A stretch of 64,000 nucleotides of DNA from Beroe forskalii. Taxonomy: Eukaryota > Ctenophora > Nuda > Beroida > Beroidae. A program made the translations under genes and the position numbers. Below the pieces are notes generated by a model. It was given only the letters and a program-made list of their open reading frames with translations, ran no database searches and was not told the DNA's origin. Of the stretch, positions 38,216 through 49,202 are shown one piece after another. The DNA lies in the NCBI GenBank assembly GCA_011033025.1, contig WFMF01000330.1, positions 62,001 to 126,000 on the forward strand, in the 5' to 3' direction. How positions within the stretch are numbered: the first letter of the stretch is position 1; every line of letters begins with the position of its first letter.

Positions 38216-40171
38216 CCGTACCAATCTGATTAATGGTTTAATGAGTGTGATGTCAAGTTTCGGGTTCGACAATCGTTCGTTTTCGCTGTTCATAAATTCC
38301 ATCTGTTCATTGTATTCCAATCCACATTTACCGCATATCCCAGCATATCCGGTTTTCCCGTTTTCTATTTGCACACTGCTTTATTACGGATACCAAATAG
38401 CGGCCTGTAAAGCTCTTCACTTGTTAGCTTGTTCGTAATGAGACTTCTAAGTGGCACTTATCATGTGCTGTATCGCATTATGCGCTGCTAAGCTCGCTCT
38501 AAAACGAGCAGCAGTGTGGAACAGGCAATTATATTTTCGATTTTGCTATTTGAAATGTGCAGTAGATTCCGTGACCCGTGTCTTCAAAAGTTCAAGGAAG
38601 CAAGGAAATCAATCATTTCCGCGATCTCGACATATACCCACCTATCTATAGGTAGGAGGGTACCTACTGAAGTATTTATCTATCCATGAGATTTCGTGTA
38701 GATTATCTCAAGCGATGTTGTTGGTTTATTTCGAACAAGGTCGTACCTATATCTATTCTTGAAGTCTTATTTGTCCGATAGCTAGTTTCCTGCTTTAAGA
38801 TTTACTCACACAATCTACGCAGTATATACACTGAGTAGGTACCTATAGTTATGGCATTTAAACGCGATCCAACTCCCAGCAGAGTGACTCAACAACTTTC
38901 CATCACGTTGACATTGTAGTTACCAATTTGTCCTAACCAGGACCCCTGTTTCGCGCAGGGAGTGCGCGGCAAGCGCTAAACTGTTTCGCGACGCCCCTGG
39001 CTAGGGGAAGTTACCTACCTATACCGCAATATCTTACCGATGGCCAGCCAACGTTTTGGCAACATAATATAATGATCATTATTTTTCGCTCCGTTGGCCG
39101 TGCCTGCCACGTGGTAGCCACCTAAAGGTCACGTGGTGACCACGTGACGAACCTTGTGGTAGGCTGTTACCACGTGAACGTGTCACCTGACCGTGTCACG
39201 TGACTAAGACTTGACCTGCCCCAGCAGAATAATCAGATTCCAAACTTACTATAGCAATTCTACAAATATCCACGCACGGAAAATAGGCGGTCGTATGTTA
39301 TCAACTTTTACTTTGATACCTGATCATGAGCTCATTTCAAAGAAAAAAGGTACTGCACCCATGTACGTGAATCATGATGATATCTATTACCTATGGAGTA
39401 AAAAACATGGATGAGGGCCAATATGAATATTCTGGATGCCCCACGAGAGAGGAAGAGCATAATTGCGTCATAGGAGAATCTCGAAACGCTATACTTAGAA
39501 TTTTTCGTCGGCGGGTTATGAAAACGTATCGAAATTAAGACTTAGTGATCACGTAGGGATTGCTTTTTAAAAACACCCTAATTCCTAATCCTTTGACGTC
39601 ATAATTGGAACTTCATTCATTCATGGATACGATCATAGGCGTTGCGAATGGTGTAGATGACCGAAATACTACAATAGACATGAGACAAATAGATTTTAAT
39701 TGGCATGTTTTTGTTCTATCAAACGAGTTATGTAAGTATGTAGTTGAGCGCACATGATTGATACTATCTGTGAACGTTGGTGTCGAAAATTATTAAAACA
39801 CTAGAAAAGCCCACTGGGCCTGCTAGATAATACAGAACCAAATAATAAGCTCAGAAAATGTTTATGAAGGAGCAAAATTTAACATTATTCGTTGGTTCCT
39901 TTTAGTAATGGTGGACCGGGCAAGTTTTGATTGTTATAATTTGCTCTTGTATGATGAAGTTAAATCTGAAAATTAAAACCGAGTATCGTACTCATAGTCA
40001 TACCGAAAGCCAAGATTCACACCAAGAGCAGTATTCCAAAATCGCAATGTGCTATTCCCAAATTCGATTCAATTTGATTTTGCTTTTGTTCAATTTTTAA
40101 TTGCTCTAAATTCACATTTTTCCCTTACCATCAACTCAGCATTAATCTAAATCGATCCACGTCTGCCACAG
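38216..40171. other. No gene recognised apart from an E-box cluster
   Basis: The small open frames (38241, 38451, 39211) have no domain. The CACGTG cluster at 39108-39202 is listed separately. Confidence 0.45.
39108..39202. promoter_or_regulatory. Cluster of five CACGTG E-boxes
   Basis: CACGTG at 39108, 39130, 39141, 39171 and 39197, several inside GTCACGTGG or CACGTGAC, the form favoured by MITF/TFE/USF-type bHLH-zipper factors. Five sites in 95 bp is far above chance. No promoter or transcript start is identified near it. Confidence 0.5.
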
Positions 40172-40255
40172 ATTTATGAAGAGATGCTATCGGAAATAGC
40201 CTCCACGATGCCAGCCAAACCTGTCCTCGATCTTCAAATCTTGAATTTCAAATGA
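40172..40255 (+). CDS. Candidate terminal exon (gene A, exon d?)
   Basis: After CACGTCTGCCACAG the phase-0 frame reads IYEEMLSEIASTMPAKPVLD then LQILNFK and a stop (TGA at 40253). The helical, acidic character and phase 0 fit a continuation from the donor at 18231, but the intron would be 22 kb. The acceptor is only moderately pyrimidine-rich. Confidence 0.35.
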   Translation: MYEEMLSEIASTMPAKPVLDLQILNFK

Positions 40256-40888
40256 AAACATTGAACAGGCCGTTCTTTCAAACGCTACAATGCAGCAGTC
40301 AACAACGTATCAGAAAGCACTCGCATAGAACTGATCATAATCTGCACGTGCAGAATACGTGTATCCATAGCAACGGCGCGACTTAGCCTAGCTTAGCCTT
40401 CGTTTTCCTTGATAATTTCTTGGCAAGCTCAAATTTAAACTGTGCGCCCGCACAAACAGACATTATTCACGTGCTCTTATGAAATTATATATAAGAGATA
40501 AGTAGTCAACAGCAAATGTGAAGAGCAAGCGTAAAAAGTGACTGCATTTACTTCCTATCAATTACAAATACCATGGCTGATACTCCTGAGTTTACCGTTC
40601 CATAAATCTCTCGTATTTTCTCCTCCATTCAACCTGACCGGTCACGTGTTCTAGAGTGAATTATGTAGCACGTGGAACTGACGTGTCAGACATATCAGCC
40701 AGTAATGTAGCAGCATTGAAGTCACTAGTAGAAGCACAAATGCCACGAGACACGGTCAGGGGAGGTCCGTAGTGGACTGCTATTGGTGCACTAAGTCACG
40801 TGAATGAAAATGCATGAATGCATGCATTTAGGTCAACTTTTTTGACGGCAATCGATCCCTCTTATCTCCATAGCGAAAAATAAGAGCG

Positions 40889-40949
40889 TTATTGGTCGTG
40901 TAACATCGTGTCGTGCCTTCGGCACTCCACTCTGTTACACGACCAATAA
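40889..40949. repeat. Perfect 17-bp inverted repeat hairpin
   Basis: TTATTGGTCGTGTAACA and its exact complement TGTTACACGACCAATAA flank a 27-bp loop with the inner hairpin GTGCCTTCGGCAC. Confidence 0.85.
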
Positions 40950-41212
40950 CTACTCATAAATTGATACTTGTCATTTTGAGAGCCGCGAAGATGCGTTCGA
41001 GACGAAGTCGGGGTGGTTGCACTGCTCATTACAACACGGTATCGGTGTAATATACCTACGAGGTAACTAGGTTATTACCTTTGCCGGTCTGAAGTCCGAT
41101 ATGAATGACCACAGGCAAAATATGCTGGCAACGAAAGAAAAGTACATGATGTGATGATGTGCGTATAATCCGGAAGTAAAATCACTCTCCGAATGCAAGC
41201 CTATTTTAATCT

Positions 41213-41252
41213 ATGAACTACAGTACAGAAGTGCTGTAGTCCGATCAGTCCA
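41213..41252. repeat. Dispersed ~30-bp palindrome, copy 4
   Basis: CTACAGTACAGAAGTGCTGT followed by AGTCCGATCAGTCCAT; best match to copy 1. Confidence 0.75.
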
Positions 41253-42406
41253 TATCTCAGGGTTACAAAAAGCAATATAAAATGAACTATAATACACAGG
41301 TAATTCACTTTACTGTGAATGTGATACCGTGATTATTTGTGTTTGCTGTTGAGCGTTGTTTTTGTTGCTACCAGCTCCTATTGTATTGAAATCTGTACCT
41401 GATCAGGTAGGTACAAGAATGTGAACTTTGAACTTTCTTTTGTATTAGAGATATAGTATTGGTCATGATAAGAACGAATTACGAATTATTAACAATTGCA
41501 CTAATCTGTGTTACAACCCTGTCTACGCCCAATACTACTCGTATTTAGCAACTATTTCATTGATTAAGTGGTATTAAAACTTAAAAGTAGGAGTAGCGTG
41601 TGTGAAATTCGCAGCGAAGTCCTAGTCCTCTCTACTCCTCTATGAGCTGAGTGGCATTGTTGCTATTGTAAGTAGTATCGTTATCATTCTCTCCGTTAGA
41701 TAACGATAACGTTTCCGTTCTCGGTTCTTCAAGCCTCAACAAAAATAAGAGGTGTCTAATCAAAGAGCTGCCGAGAGACGAGACATGCGGTGCGCTGTAT
41801 TACGTAATTAAAATATAACTTCCCGCTTTTATCAAAATCCAATCTAACTCAAAGTATCTGTCGTCTGGATTGTGGAAACTCAGCAAACTCAGCAAATACT
41901 TTTTGCTTCATTTGATGAGATGACTGGACTTCGAGATTTTATTAGTAGAAAGATTTACAGGAGTTGTCGTGTGACAAAATCTCTGATTATTATTATTATT
42001 ATAGTTTATACTTTTAGCTTTTTAGAGCTGATTCATGAAATTTTTCAATGCAAATAGGTATCCAGAATCTGCCTACCTACTTGGCAGGCTCTTTTTTTAA
42101 AACAAAATATTCTACTACCTTTGTGAAATTTCTACCGCAGTACGTTTAAGTTGCCACCGCCGGTTATTACAGGTGGATCTGTCTATTATAGGTATGTAGG
42201 ATCTGCATATCAGTAACGCAGTAATGAATTTGTTGTACCTCGATACCGTTGATACCTGCTTATGCTTTTTAAATGTCCTGTTTATAAATGAGGGAAAACA
42301 TAGTATCCACAATGATCTACCAGGATTTTTGTACATCTTTGTACCATGAAGTCATTGTACCATTAGTTGCTTCAGTGGGGTGATACTCAAGAGTCGCATT
42401 GTTTCA

Positions 42407-42615
42407 ATTGATCTGAGTGAGTTCTTATATTCCTCTTATGTTGCGAACTAAGTGAGTTAATCGTTAATGACGTCATCTTCAGTTCTCAAATTTGATTGTA
42501 ACAAATGTGAGAACTGAAGATGATGTCGATCATTGAAAATTTTTTGATTGATAACTCCTTGTTTCACTAACGAGTTCGCAACATAAGAGGAATATCAGAA
42601 TTTACTCAGATCAAA
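42407..42615. mobile_element. MITE with ~42-bp terminal inverted repeats
   Basis: The left arm GATCTGAGTGAGTTCTTATA then TTCCTCTTATGTTGCGAAC pairs with the right arm GTTCGCAACATAAGAGGAAT then ATCAGAATTTACTCAGATC. An inner pair GACGTCATCTTCAGTTCTCA / TGAGAACTGAAGATGATGTC gives a second stem. Total 209 bp, no coding capacity. Confidence 0.88.
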
Positions 42616-43534
42616 AGATGAAGAAATTAGACCTTTGACACCCGTTAACAATACTATATGGATTGTAATGCACGGTCAGGTGAGCAAATTCCTAGTATTC
42701 TATGTTATGTTTTAATTTCAATGGATAATTTATTATTGAGTTATTGGCAAATGAACCCAAAAAACGTATTTTTGTCTTAAGTTATCTGGCCACGAGATAA
42801 CAGGGGTTAATAGGAGTTACTCTTGCTGCAGGTTTTGCTCGTAGTAAACAATGCAATAAACGGCAGATTATCCAGACTGTTGTGAAATGATTCGTGAGAT
42901 AGCTTCAGTGGCTTACTGCCCACATTATTGTAAATACCTATTGTCATTATAAACATACGTTTGGTATACCGTACATAACTTACATACCTACCATTATAAC
43001 TTGGGGGGGGTCCACCGGCCAACGGCCAACCGACTAGAAAATTTGCTGTTTCGGCCAATTGGCCGTTGTGTGATTTGGCCGTTTTTCTGTTTTTTATCTC
43101 TGGTTTCGGCCAGAAGCATCTTAGCTGAAAGTTGTGAGAGAAAAAGTTGTTACAATTTCTATAACCGACATTTTCCTGCTAATTTGATTGGTGGGGGGTG
43201 TCAAATGTGTCAATTGAGGTCGTTGAAACAGTCAAAATTTTCCCTTGTGGTTGAAGATGGCTCAAGCTCCATACATTTATATAATGCTGTTTTGAATGTT
43301 ACAAAAATCAAAGAAAGAGAGAATTTTGAAGTTGCTAATGGTCCATGACAATGTGCAGTTCAGGTGGTGACCAATGACCATCCTTACTCTTTTAGCATTA
43401 TAGTCTTATAAATCCATTCCAATATAGTCATATTGTTTTATCCCTGATGCCGTGCCATGCCTGGAACTATTTCCTGCTCATGTTAGAAACACTCAATTCT
43501 ATTGACTGACTCCCTGCGTGTATATAACCTAGGG

Positions 43535-43975
43535 AAGTGGGGAAGACTATACCAATGACCCCTACTGCCCCACCGAACACCCGCCAACCCCTGGTGTTTT
43601 TCATGTTCAAAATCACTCATGATAAGTGTCGAAACAATTATCAGATCTGAAATGGTTCAGTAAGGGTTCACCAGAGGTCAGCAGGTAGGGGCTCCCAGTG
43701 GGGGCAACAGGGTGTCGTAGGGGTCACCAGGGTGTCAGCAAGACAGCAGGGGTTCAATAGGGAGTCACTAGGGAGCTAGGGGGATAGTGGGGGTCACTGG
43801 AGGGTGAGTGGGGGTCGCCAGGGGGTTAGTGGGGGTCACCAGGGGGTCATTAGGAGTCAGCAGGGGGTCAGTAGGAGTTCAACAGGGAGTCAGCAGGGGT
43901 CAGTAGGGTTTTACCAGGGGTCAGTAGAGGGCCAGCAGGGGGTTATTAGGGGGTCAGCAGGGTTCAGTAGGGGGA
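43535..43975. repeat. GGGGTCAGCAGG-type minisatellite
   Basis: Irregular array of GGGGTCAGCAGG/GGGGTCACCAGG preceded by TATACCAATGACCCCTACTG, which matches the terminal sequence of the foldback at 58131. A fragment of that element appears nested here. Confidence 0.75.
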
Positions 43976-44460
43976 TGAATTAGGAATCCATTGGGAAGGG
44001 GCTGCAGAACAGGATGAAAAGACTGAGGAAGAGACTGGGTAGAAGACTCAGAAGGAAGTTGAGGAGCAGTGGCTGATCTTGAGGAATTTGAGAAGGAGGC
44101 CAAGGTACTAAGGCGAGACAAGGGTAAGGAATGCATGGTGCTATAGTGTGAGGCAGATAGACTAGATGGGCTGGGGAACTTTCAGGGCTCAATAGGGCAG
44201 TGACAGGCACTCAATGGGGGGCAGCAGGGGTTCACCACGGGGTCACCAGGGGTTCAGTAGGGTGTCAGTTGTGGGATGGACTAGGAATCTATTGGGAAGG
44301 GGCTGCAGAACAGGATGAAAAGTCTGATGAGGAGACTGGGTAGAGGACTCAGAAGGAAGTTTCGGGCAGTTGCTGATCATGAGGAATTGAGAAGGAGGCC
44401 AAGGTACTAGGGCGAGACAAGGCTAAGGAATGCATGGTGCTATAGTGTGAGGCATGGATG
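43976..44460. repeat. Tandem duplication, period about 305 bp
   Basis: AGGAATCCATTGGGAAGGGG then CTGCAGAACAGGATGAAAAG through GGAATGCATGGTGCTATAGT (43983-44157) recurs at about 44286-44455 with small differences. Confidence 0.88.
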
Positions 44461-45555
44461 GATAGGGGGCACTTTCAGGGGCTAAATAGGGGCAAAGAGG
44501 ACTTTACTGGAAAGAAGGACAGTGGAATAATGGAGGCAGGAGGTCAAGCGGAGGAAGCACTGCTGTTGTATTAGTAAATATTAGTTGTGGAAAGGTGATA
44601 GTGGTGGAAAGGCCCGGAAGTGGGAGCAGGAGTGGATTTTACTGGTTGCAGGGCCTTGGGGTTGACAGAATTCTGGGAAGCCATCGTTAGCTCCGATAGT
44701 CTAATGGCAATGTCAGGGTGAGTAATTCCTTGCAGGACTCTGTGCTGCAGTCTTAATTGGCAAGCCCTTTCATCAGAATCAAGGAGTCCTCATGCAAGGA
44801 GATTTCCTTTCAAGCAATATTCAATACCTCTTGGGGAACCTACTGAGATGTTAACAGTTGCATTCTCCTGGTCTATGAGTTGCCAAAAGCACCAGACTAC
44901 AAAAATGAGCTTTATTATCTTTAACACCACATTTTTTCGCGATTTCGATAATAAGTGTCTTCAAATGTACTCAGGTGTGTTCTTTGAACTATAACAAGCA
45001 ACTTTCTCTCTGAGAGTTTTTTGATTGTACCCCCCTGAAGAGCGGTAAATATCAAAAATAGAAAAACGGCCAACCGGCCAACCGTCTAAAAAATTTCCAA
45101 TTTCGGCCAATTGGCCGATGGCCGTTGGCCGGTGGACCCCCCCCCTAACTTATATACCTAACTTATAGCTAACTTATATACCCAACATAACTTATATACG
45201 CTATTATAACAGCATCAAAGTTTTTGGAAACTGTTTGAGCTGGTCATCTATGGAAAACTTATATTTCTCTATTCTGTAAAAGGAATTCTTGATAACTAAT
45301 AATAGTGTATGCACAAAACTACAACTGTTAGCTGTGAAGCATGCCAGTGCAATACAATATAGTTAAAATATCGCTATTATATTTCGATGAAAGGTAAGCT
45401 GTTATCATACCAGCTGCTTGTCGCCTCTCATGTATACGCAGTAAAGAATTTCTTTTTTTGATGTTGAAATATTCAAATCGAAACGGAATACTAATCAGCT
45501 ACCTATTTGGATGCGAGGACAAATAATTTTAAACACTAGATAAAATTTAACATAA

Positions 45556-45729
45556 AAGCTATGGAATGCCTCTTACTCTCTTATGTATTCACAATACTCT
45601 GTTACATTCGCTGATAGAGCATCCAGTTTGGCAGCTCCTAATATTTGGAATGGACTTCCTCATGAAATTAGGACATGTGGCAATGCAGATGAGTTTAAAA
45701 AGGACTTAAAACTTGCTACTTTCAGATGA
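45556..45729 (+). pseudogene. LINE reverse-transcriptase C-terminal fragment
   Basis: The frame reads SVTFADRASSLAAPNIWNGL then PHEIRTCGNADEFKKDLKLA TFR and a stop. This is the well-known C-terminal end of the RT ORF of CR1/Jockey-like non-LTR retrotransposons (pattern AAP.LWN.LP..IR....FK..LK). Only about 57 codons remain; an in-frame stop bounds it upstream. It is a 5'-truncated copy. The 3' tail to about 46010 ends in ATTCAATTCAATTCAATT, a terminal short repeat as expected for such elements. Confidence 0.85.
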
Positions 45730-46010
45730 AATTTATTAAGTAACTCATGTTCAGTGATTAGCAATGTTTAGGTGATTGAATTTATTCATGTTAAGTGATA
45801 AGCAATGCTTAATTGATTTAATGGACTAGTGATTTATATGTAATTCAATTATATGAATGGCTTTACATGGCTGGGTTAATTCTTTTTTGACATTGCGTCT
45901 TGAAGTAGATACCTGTTTTAGCTTTTGAGCGATGTATAAGTATTTGTTATTTATTTATTTATAATATTTCAATCGTATGTAAGTCGTCCAATTCAATTCA
46001 ATTCAATTAT
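45730..46010 (+). mobile_element. LINE 3' tail
   Basis: Non-coding 3' region following the RT fragment, with AT-rich sequence and the terminal (AATTC)n run at about 45988-46008. Confidence 0.65.
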
Positions 46011-46166
46011 ATATTTTTACAGCACATTCAACTATTATATACCTACTGTCTAGTTACTTTATAATCTTTAATATTATGAGGCTTCTGGGTTGTGCTGTCC
46101 GCCGAATTTATGTGATACCTTATTTCTCATTTATTAAATATCCCAACTTAGATCCTCTGATTTCAG

Positions 46167-46269
46167 ACCGTTCCTACAAGAGCAAGAGGAGATGATTGAC
46201 TCGGTTGTGGATCAGGTGGAGGATGTGGCTGACAAACTGGACGATTTCATTGAAAGTGATGAGGATTAG
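46167..46269 (+). CDS. Candidate terminal exon, acidic coiled-coil C-terminus
   Basis: Acceptor CTCTGATTTCAG. The first base completes a codon (phase 2), then PFLQEQEEMIDSVVDQVEDV then ADKLDDFIESDED and TAG. It is a regular amphipathic acidic helix ending in an Asp/Glu tail. The upstream exons were not found; it could belong to an unseen gene or be an alternative end of gene A. The family is not recognised. Confidence 0.5.
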
Positions 46270-48021
46270 AATGTTCTTGCCCAGTGAAGAAGAAGAGGGG
46301 GTTATGCTCGGTGTACATTGTACAATGTACATTGGTTGCATATATATGCATTGTACATCGTACGAATGTGCACCGCACATTGGTTAATCATACATTGGAC
46401 ATTCAAAATTGTATAGATTGTATCTTTGTATGCTTAAAATAGTACATGTCTATACTCTATATATACAACGACCAGCTTGAAACTTTTTGCCGGAAATAAT
46501 GGGTGTTACATTTCCCGAGATTTTATCGAATCCGGTGGCTATTTAGAACGTTCTTATGTTCCGAAAATTATAATCTTATCCAGAGTTTTTAGTAGAAAAC
46601 ACCGGTAGCTACCGAAACAGCACTACGTGATTTGCTTACTCAAACCCGCGTTTTCATGTTGAGTATTGGACTATTAAAGAGCTAATTCCAATGGTAGAGG
46701 TCGGTAAATAGTTGCTCCTTCTCAATAAGTATCAATATGTTACCACTTGAAATGGCACAAAGTTTTAACAATTCTTTAATATTATTAGTTTTATTTCTAT
46801 GATTATTGCTTCCCCTAATCTTACGAGACTATGGTATTGAATATTTATGCTACTATATATGTATAATATTATTTAGCTGTCACCATTTCTATTGCTTGAA
46901 ACTATATTTAAATCGTGTTTGAATGTTAACAAGGTGATCGACACCACCCAAGTTAGGCTGTTCTACAGACTACATGGTAGATTTTCTGGAAGTGCCACAG
47001 ACCCACCATAAGATGATAAGTCGGGTTTATCTTGACTCCTCCCAAAATTAATGAAGTCTCCGTATTTCGGCGATTCTATTTATTATGAAAAATCAGAGGC
47101 CAGAGGCCTAGATGCCAGCGCCCCTCAAGAAACATGTTCATGGTACCAACGATTCGGAGAACGAGTACCATAGTCAATTCCAGTACAGTTATATCTTCAA
47201 AACTTTTAAAAAGTACGGCAAAAAGGCCGTACTTTTGTCGAAATATGGTACGCATTTGAAAACCATGGCCTGTCCGTGGACTACTTGGGTGGTGTAAAAA
47301 ACTCTCGTTATTGGTTATCATTTATAGACGTAATGATATAGTAATGTCCTTCTCATTGAATTATTACAGAGGTTGATGGCGAAAGTTACCAATATACTAA
47401 TATGATATGTTATCTATTTTGTTAATAAGTTAATAATAATATGCATTTTTGATGGTTAAATTTTATTTTTCTTAAAGCAAGCCCTTTCTCAATCCTCATT
47501 CGTCATTCCTCAATTATATCTAAGATGTTATTCTGTTGAATTTTAAATGACAATTTTATGTGATGCAATTTCGAAAATAATCCCTTTGCTGTGCCAATAT
47601 TTCCTTAATATTTTAATAATAGTTATGATAATTTTATTTATCACCATTCCCAATCCTGGCATCTAGTGTATATTGTATCTTATGTGTATTGGTATTCTAT
47701 GTATATTGTTTCTTATATAAATACATTATACATGTACATGTACATCGTAAATTTTACTGGTGTTTTTCGTCCTCGGTAGTTGGATCCAGTTAAATATTGT
47801 TTCAAATTAGATATACAAATATTGTGGAATGTGGAAGTTTCATTGTGCATATCGAAGTAATGACACTTCACTGATAGGGGTTTGTAAAGGCTTTAAGGAT
47901 TATAGTGTACCTACAATATCATACTATTCTATACTAAACATTCATATTATGCCATTCATTTGTTTCTTACTTGAAGTAGTGTTTAGTACTTTCATTGTAA
48001 AAAGCTCAGCTATCCCAGTTA
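46270..48021. other. No gene recognised
   Basis: 3' flank of the exon at 46167. Positions 46310-46390 hold TGTACATTGTACAATGTACA-type short palindromes. No other structure is seen. Confidence 0.5.
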
Positions 48022-48029
48022 CTGGCCAT

Positions 48030-48984
48030 TAGGGTTACCGAATCGGGCAAATATTCGATATTCGAAATATTCGATCTTCGAATATCGAATCATCGAATAT
48101 CAAAAATAGGTATTCGATATTCGATATTCGAAGCTGTTCGAATATCATGATATTCGAAACTATTCGATATTCGCTCAGTATTCGATATTCGATATTCGAT
48201 ATTCGAAAGTTTCGAATATTTGGGATATTCGATGCGATTCGATATTCGCTAGCTATTCGGTATTCGATATTCGGTATTCGAAAGTTTCGAATATCATGAT
48301 ATTCGATACGATTCGATATTCGCTCAGTATTCGATATTCGATATTCGATATTCGAAAGTTTCGAATATCATGATATTCGAAGAAGTATTCGATATTCGAT
48401 ATTCGATTGAGCGAATATTGAATCTTCGAATATCGAATACTTGGAATTTCACTATTCGATATTCGAATACCGAATATTTTCGAATATATTCGAATATATT
48501 CGATTATTTTCGAATATTTTCGAAAATATTCGAAAATATTCGCTACTATTCGATATTCGATGATTCGATATTCGCTCAATCGAATATCGAATATCGAATA
48601 TCGAATAGTAAAATTAGTATTCGATATTCGATGATTCGATATTCGCTCAATCGAATATCGAATAGTGAAATTCAAGTATTCGTATTCGAAGATTCGATAT
48701 TCGTTCGATCGAATATCGAATACCGAATATCGAATAGTTGTTAGTGTCAAGTATTCGATATTCGATATTCGGTATTCGCTCGAGCGAATACCGAATATCG
48801 AATATCGAATACTTTTTCGAATACCCTGATATCCGAAACTTTCGAATATCGAAACTTTCGAATATCGAATATTCTACGAATATCGAATCAGGGCGAATAT
48901 CAAAATATTCGATCCGACCGAATATCGAATATTCGAATATCGAACCCAAGTTTCGAATACTTTCGAATATATTCGGTAACCATA
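48030..48984. mobile_element. hAT-like MITE with an ATTCGATATTCG body
   Basis: Terminal inverted repeats TAGGGTTACCGAAT (48030) and the complement of TATGGTTACCGAAT (ending 48984) match at 13 of 14 bases. The flanking CTGGCCAT is duplicated exactly (48022-48029 and 48985-48992), an 8-bp target duplication as made by hAT transposases, and TAGGG fits the hAT end consensus. The 955-bp body is almost wholly self-complementary repeats of ATTCGATATTCG and TTTCGAATATC. The frames inside are artefacts of the repeat. Confidence 0.92.
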
Positions 48985-49202
48985 CTGGCCATACATAAAC
49001 TTACTTGAGTTACTTGAGATTGTTCGTAAAGCTATCACTGGATCGGTGTAGTTACCGTGTTTAATAGAAACCATCGATCGATTCAAAGTTCAAGGCGACT
49101 ATCATGATTGACTGTAATTTTCTCTCATGCTACATCAGCACTCAGTAATCATTACTAAATATTGATAATTTATTAGCTGGTTCCTGCCTCTAAAGTCCGA
49201 AG

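Larger units (their letters stand above)
40256..42406. other. No gene recognised; hairpin and palindrome
   Basis: Holds a perfect hairpin (40889-40949) and palindrome copy 4 (41213-41252). A short frame with good start context at 40573 (MADTPEFTVP, stop) is too short to call. Confidence 0.45.
43003..45145. mobile_element. 2.1 kb terminal-inverted-repeat element, non-coding or degraded
   Basis: The left end is a run of G then TCCACCGGCCAACGGCCAAC; the right end is GGCCGTTGGCCGGTGGA then a run of C. The arms stay similar for about 95 bp (CGGCCAATTGGCCG, GGCCGTTTTTCT on the left; AGAAAAACGGCC on the right). TAACTT flanks both ends (42997-43002, 45146-45151), a possible target duplication, although the neighbourhood is rich in TAACTTATA. 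Inside are a GGGGTCAGCAGG array and a 305-bp tandem duplication. No transposase motif is recognised. Confidence 0.8.

Noticed and set aside
44640-44718. Possible exon (TTGCAG acceptor, TCAGG|GTGAGT donor) inside the 2.1 kb element
   Set aside because: The open frame ALGLTEFWEAIVSSDSL is short, stands alone, and lies in degraded transposon sequence.
48253-48949. 165- and 100-codon frames in the ATTCGATATTCG region
   Set aside because: Low-complexity self-complementary repeat inside a hAT-like MITE.
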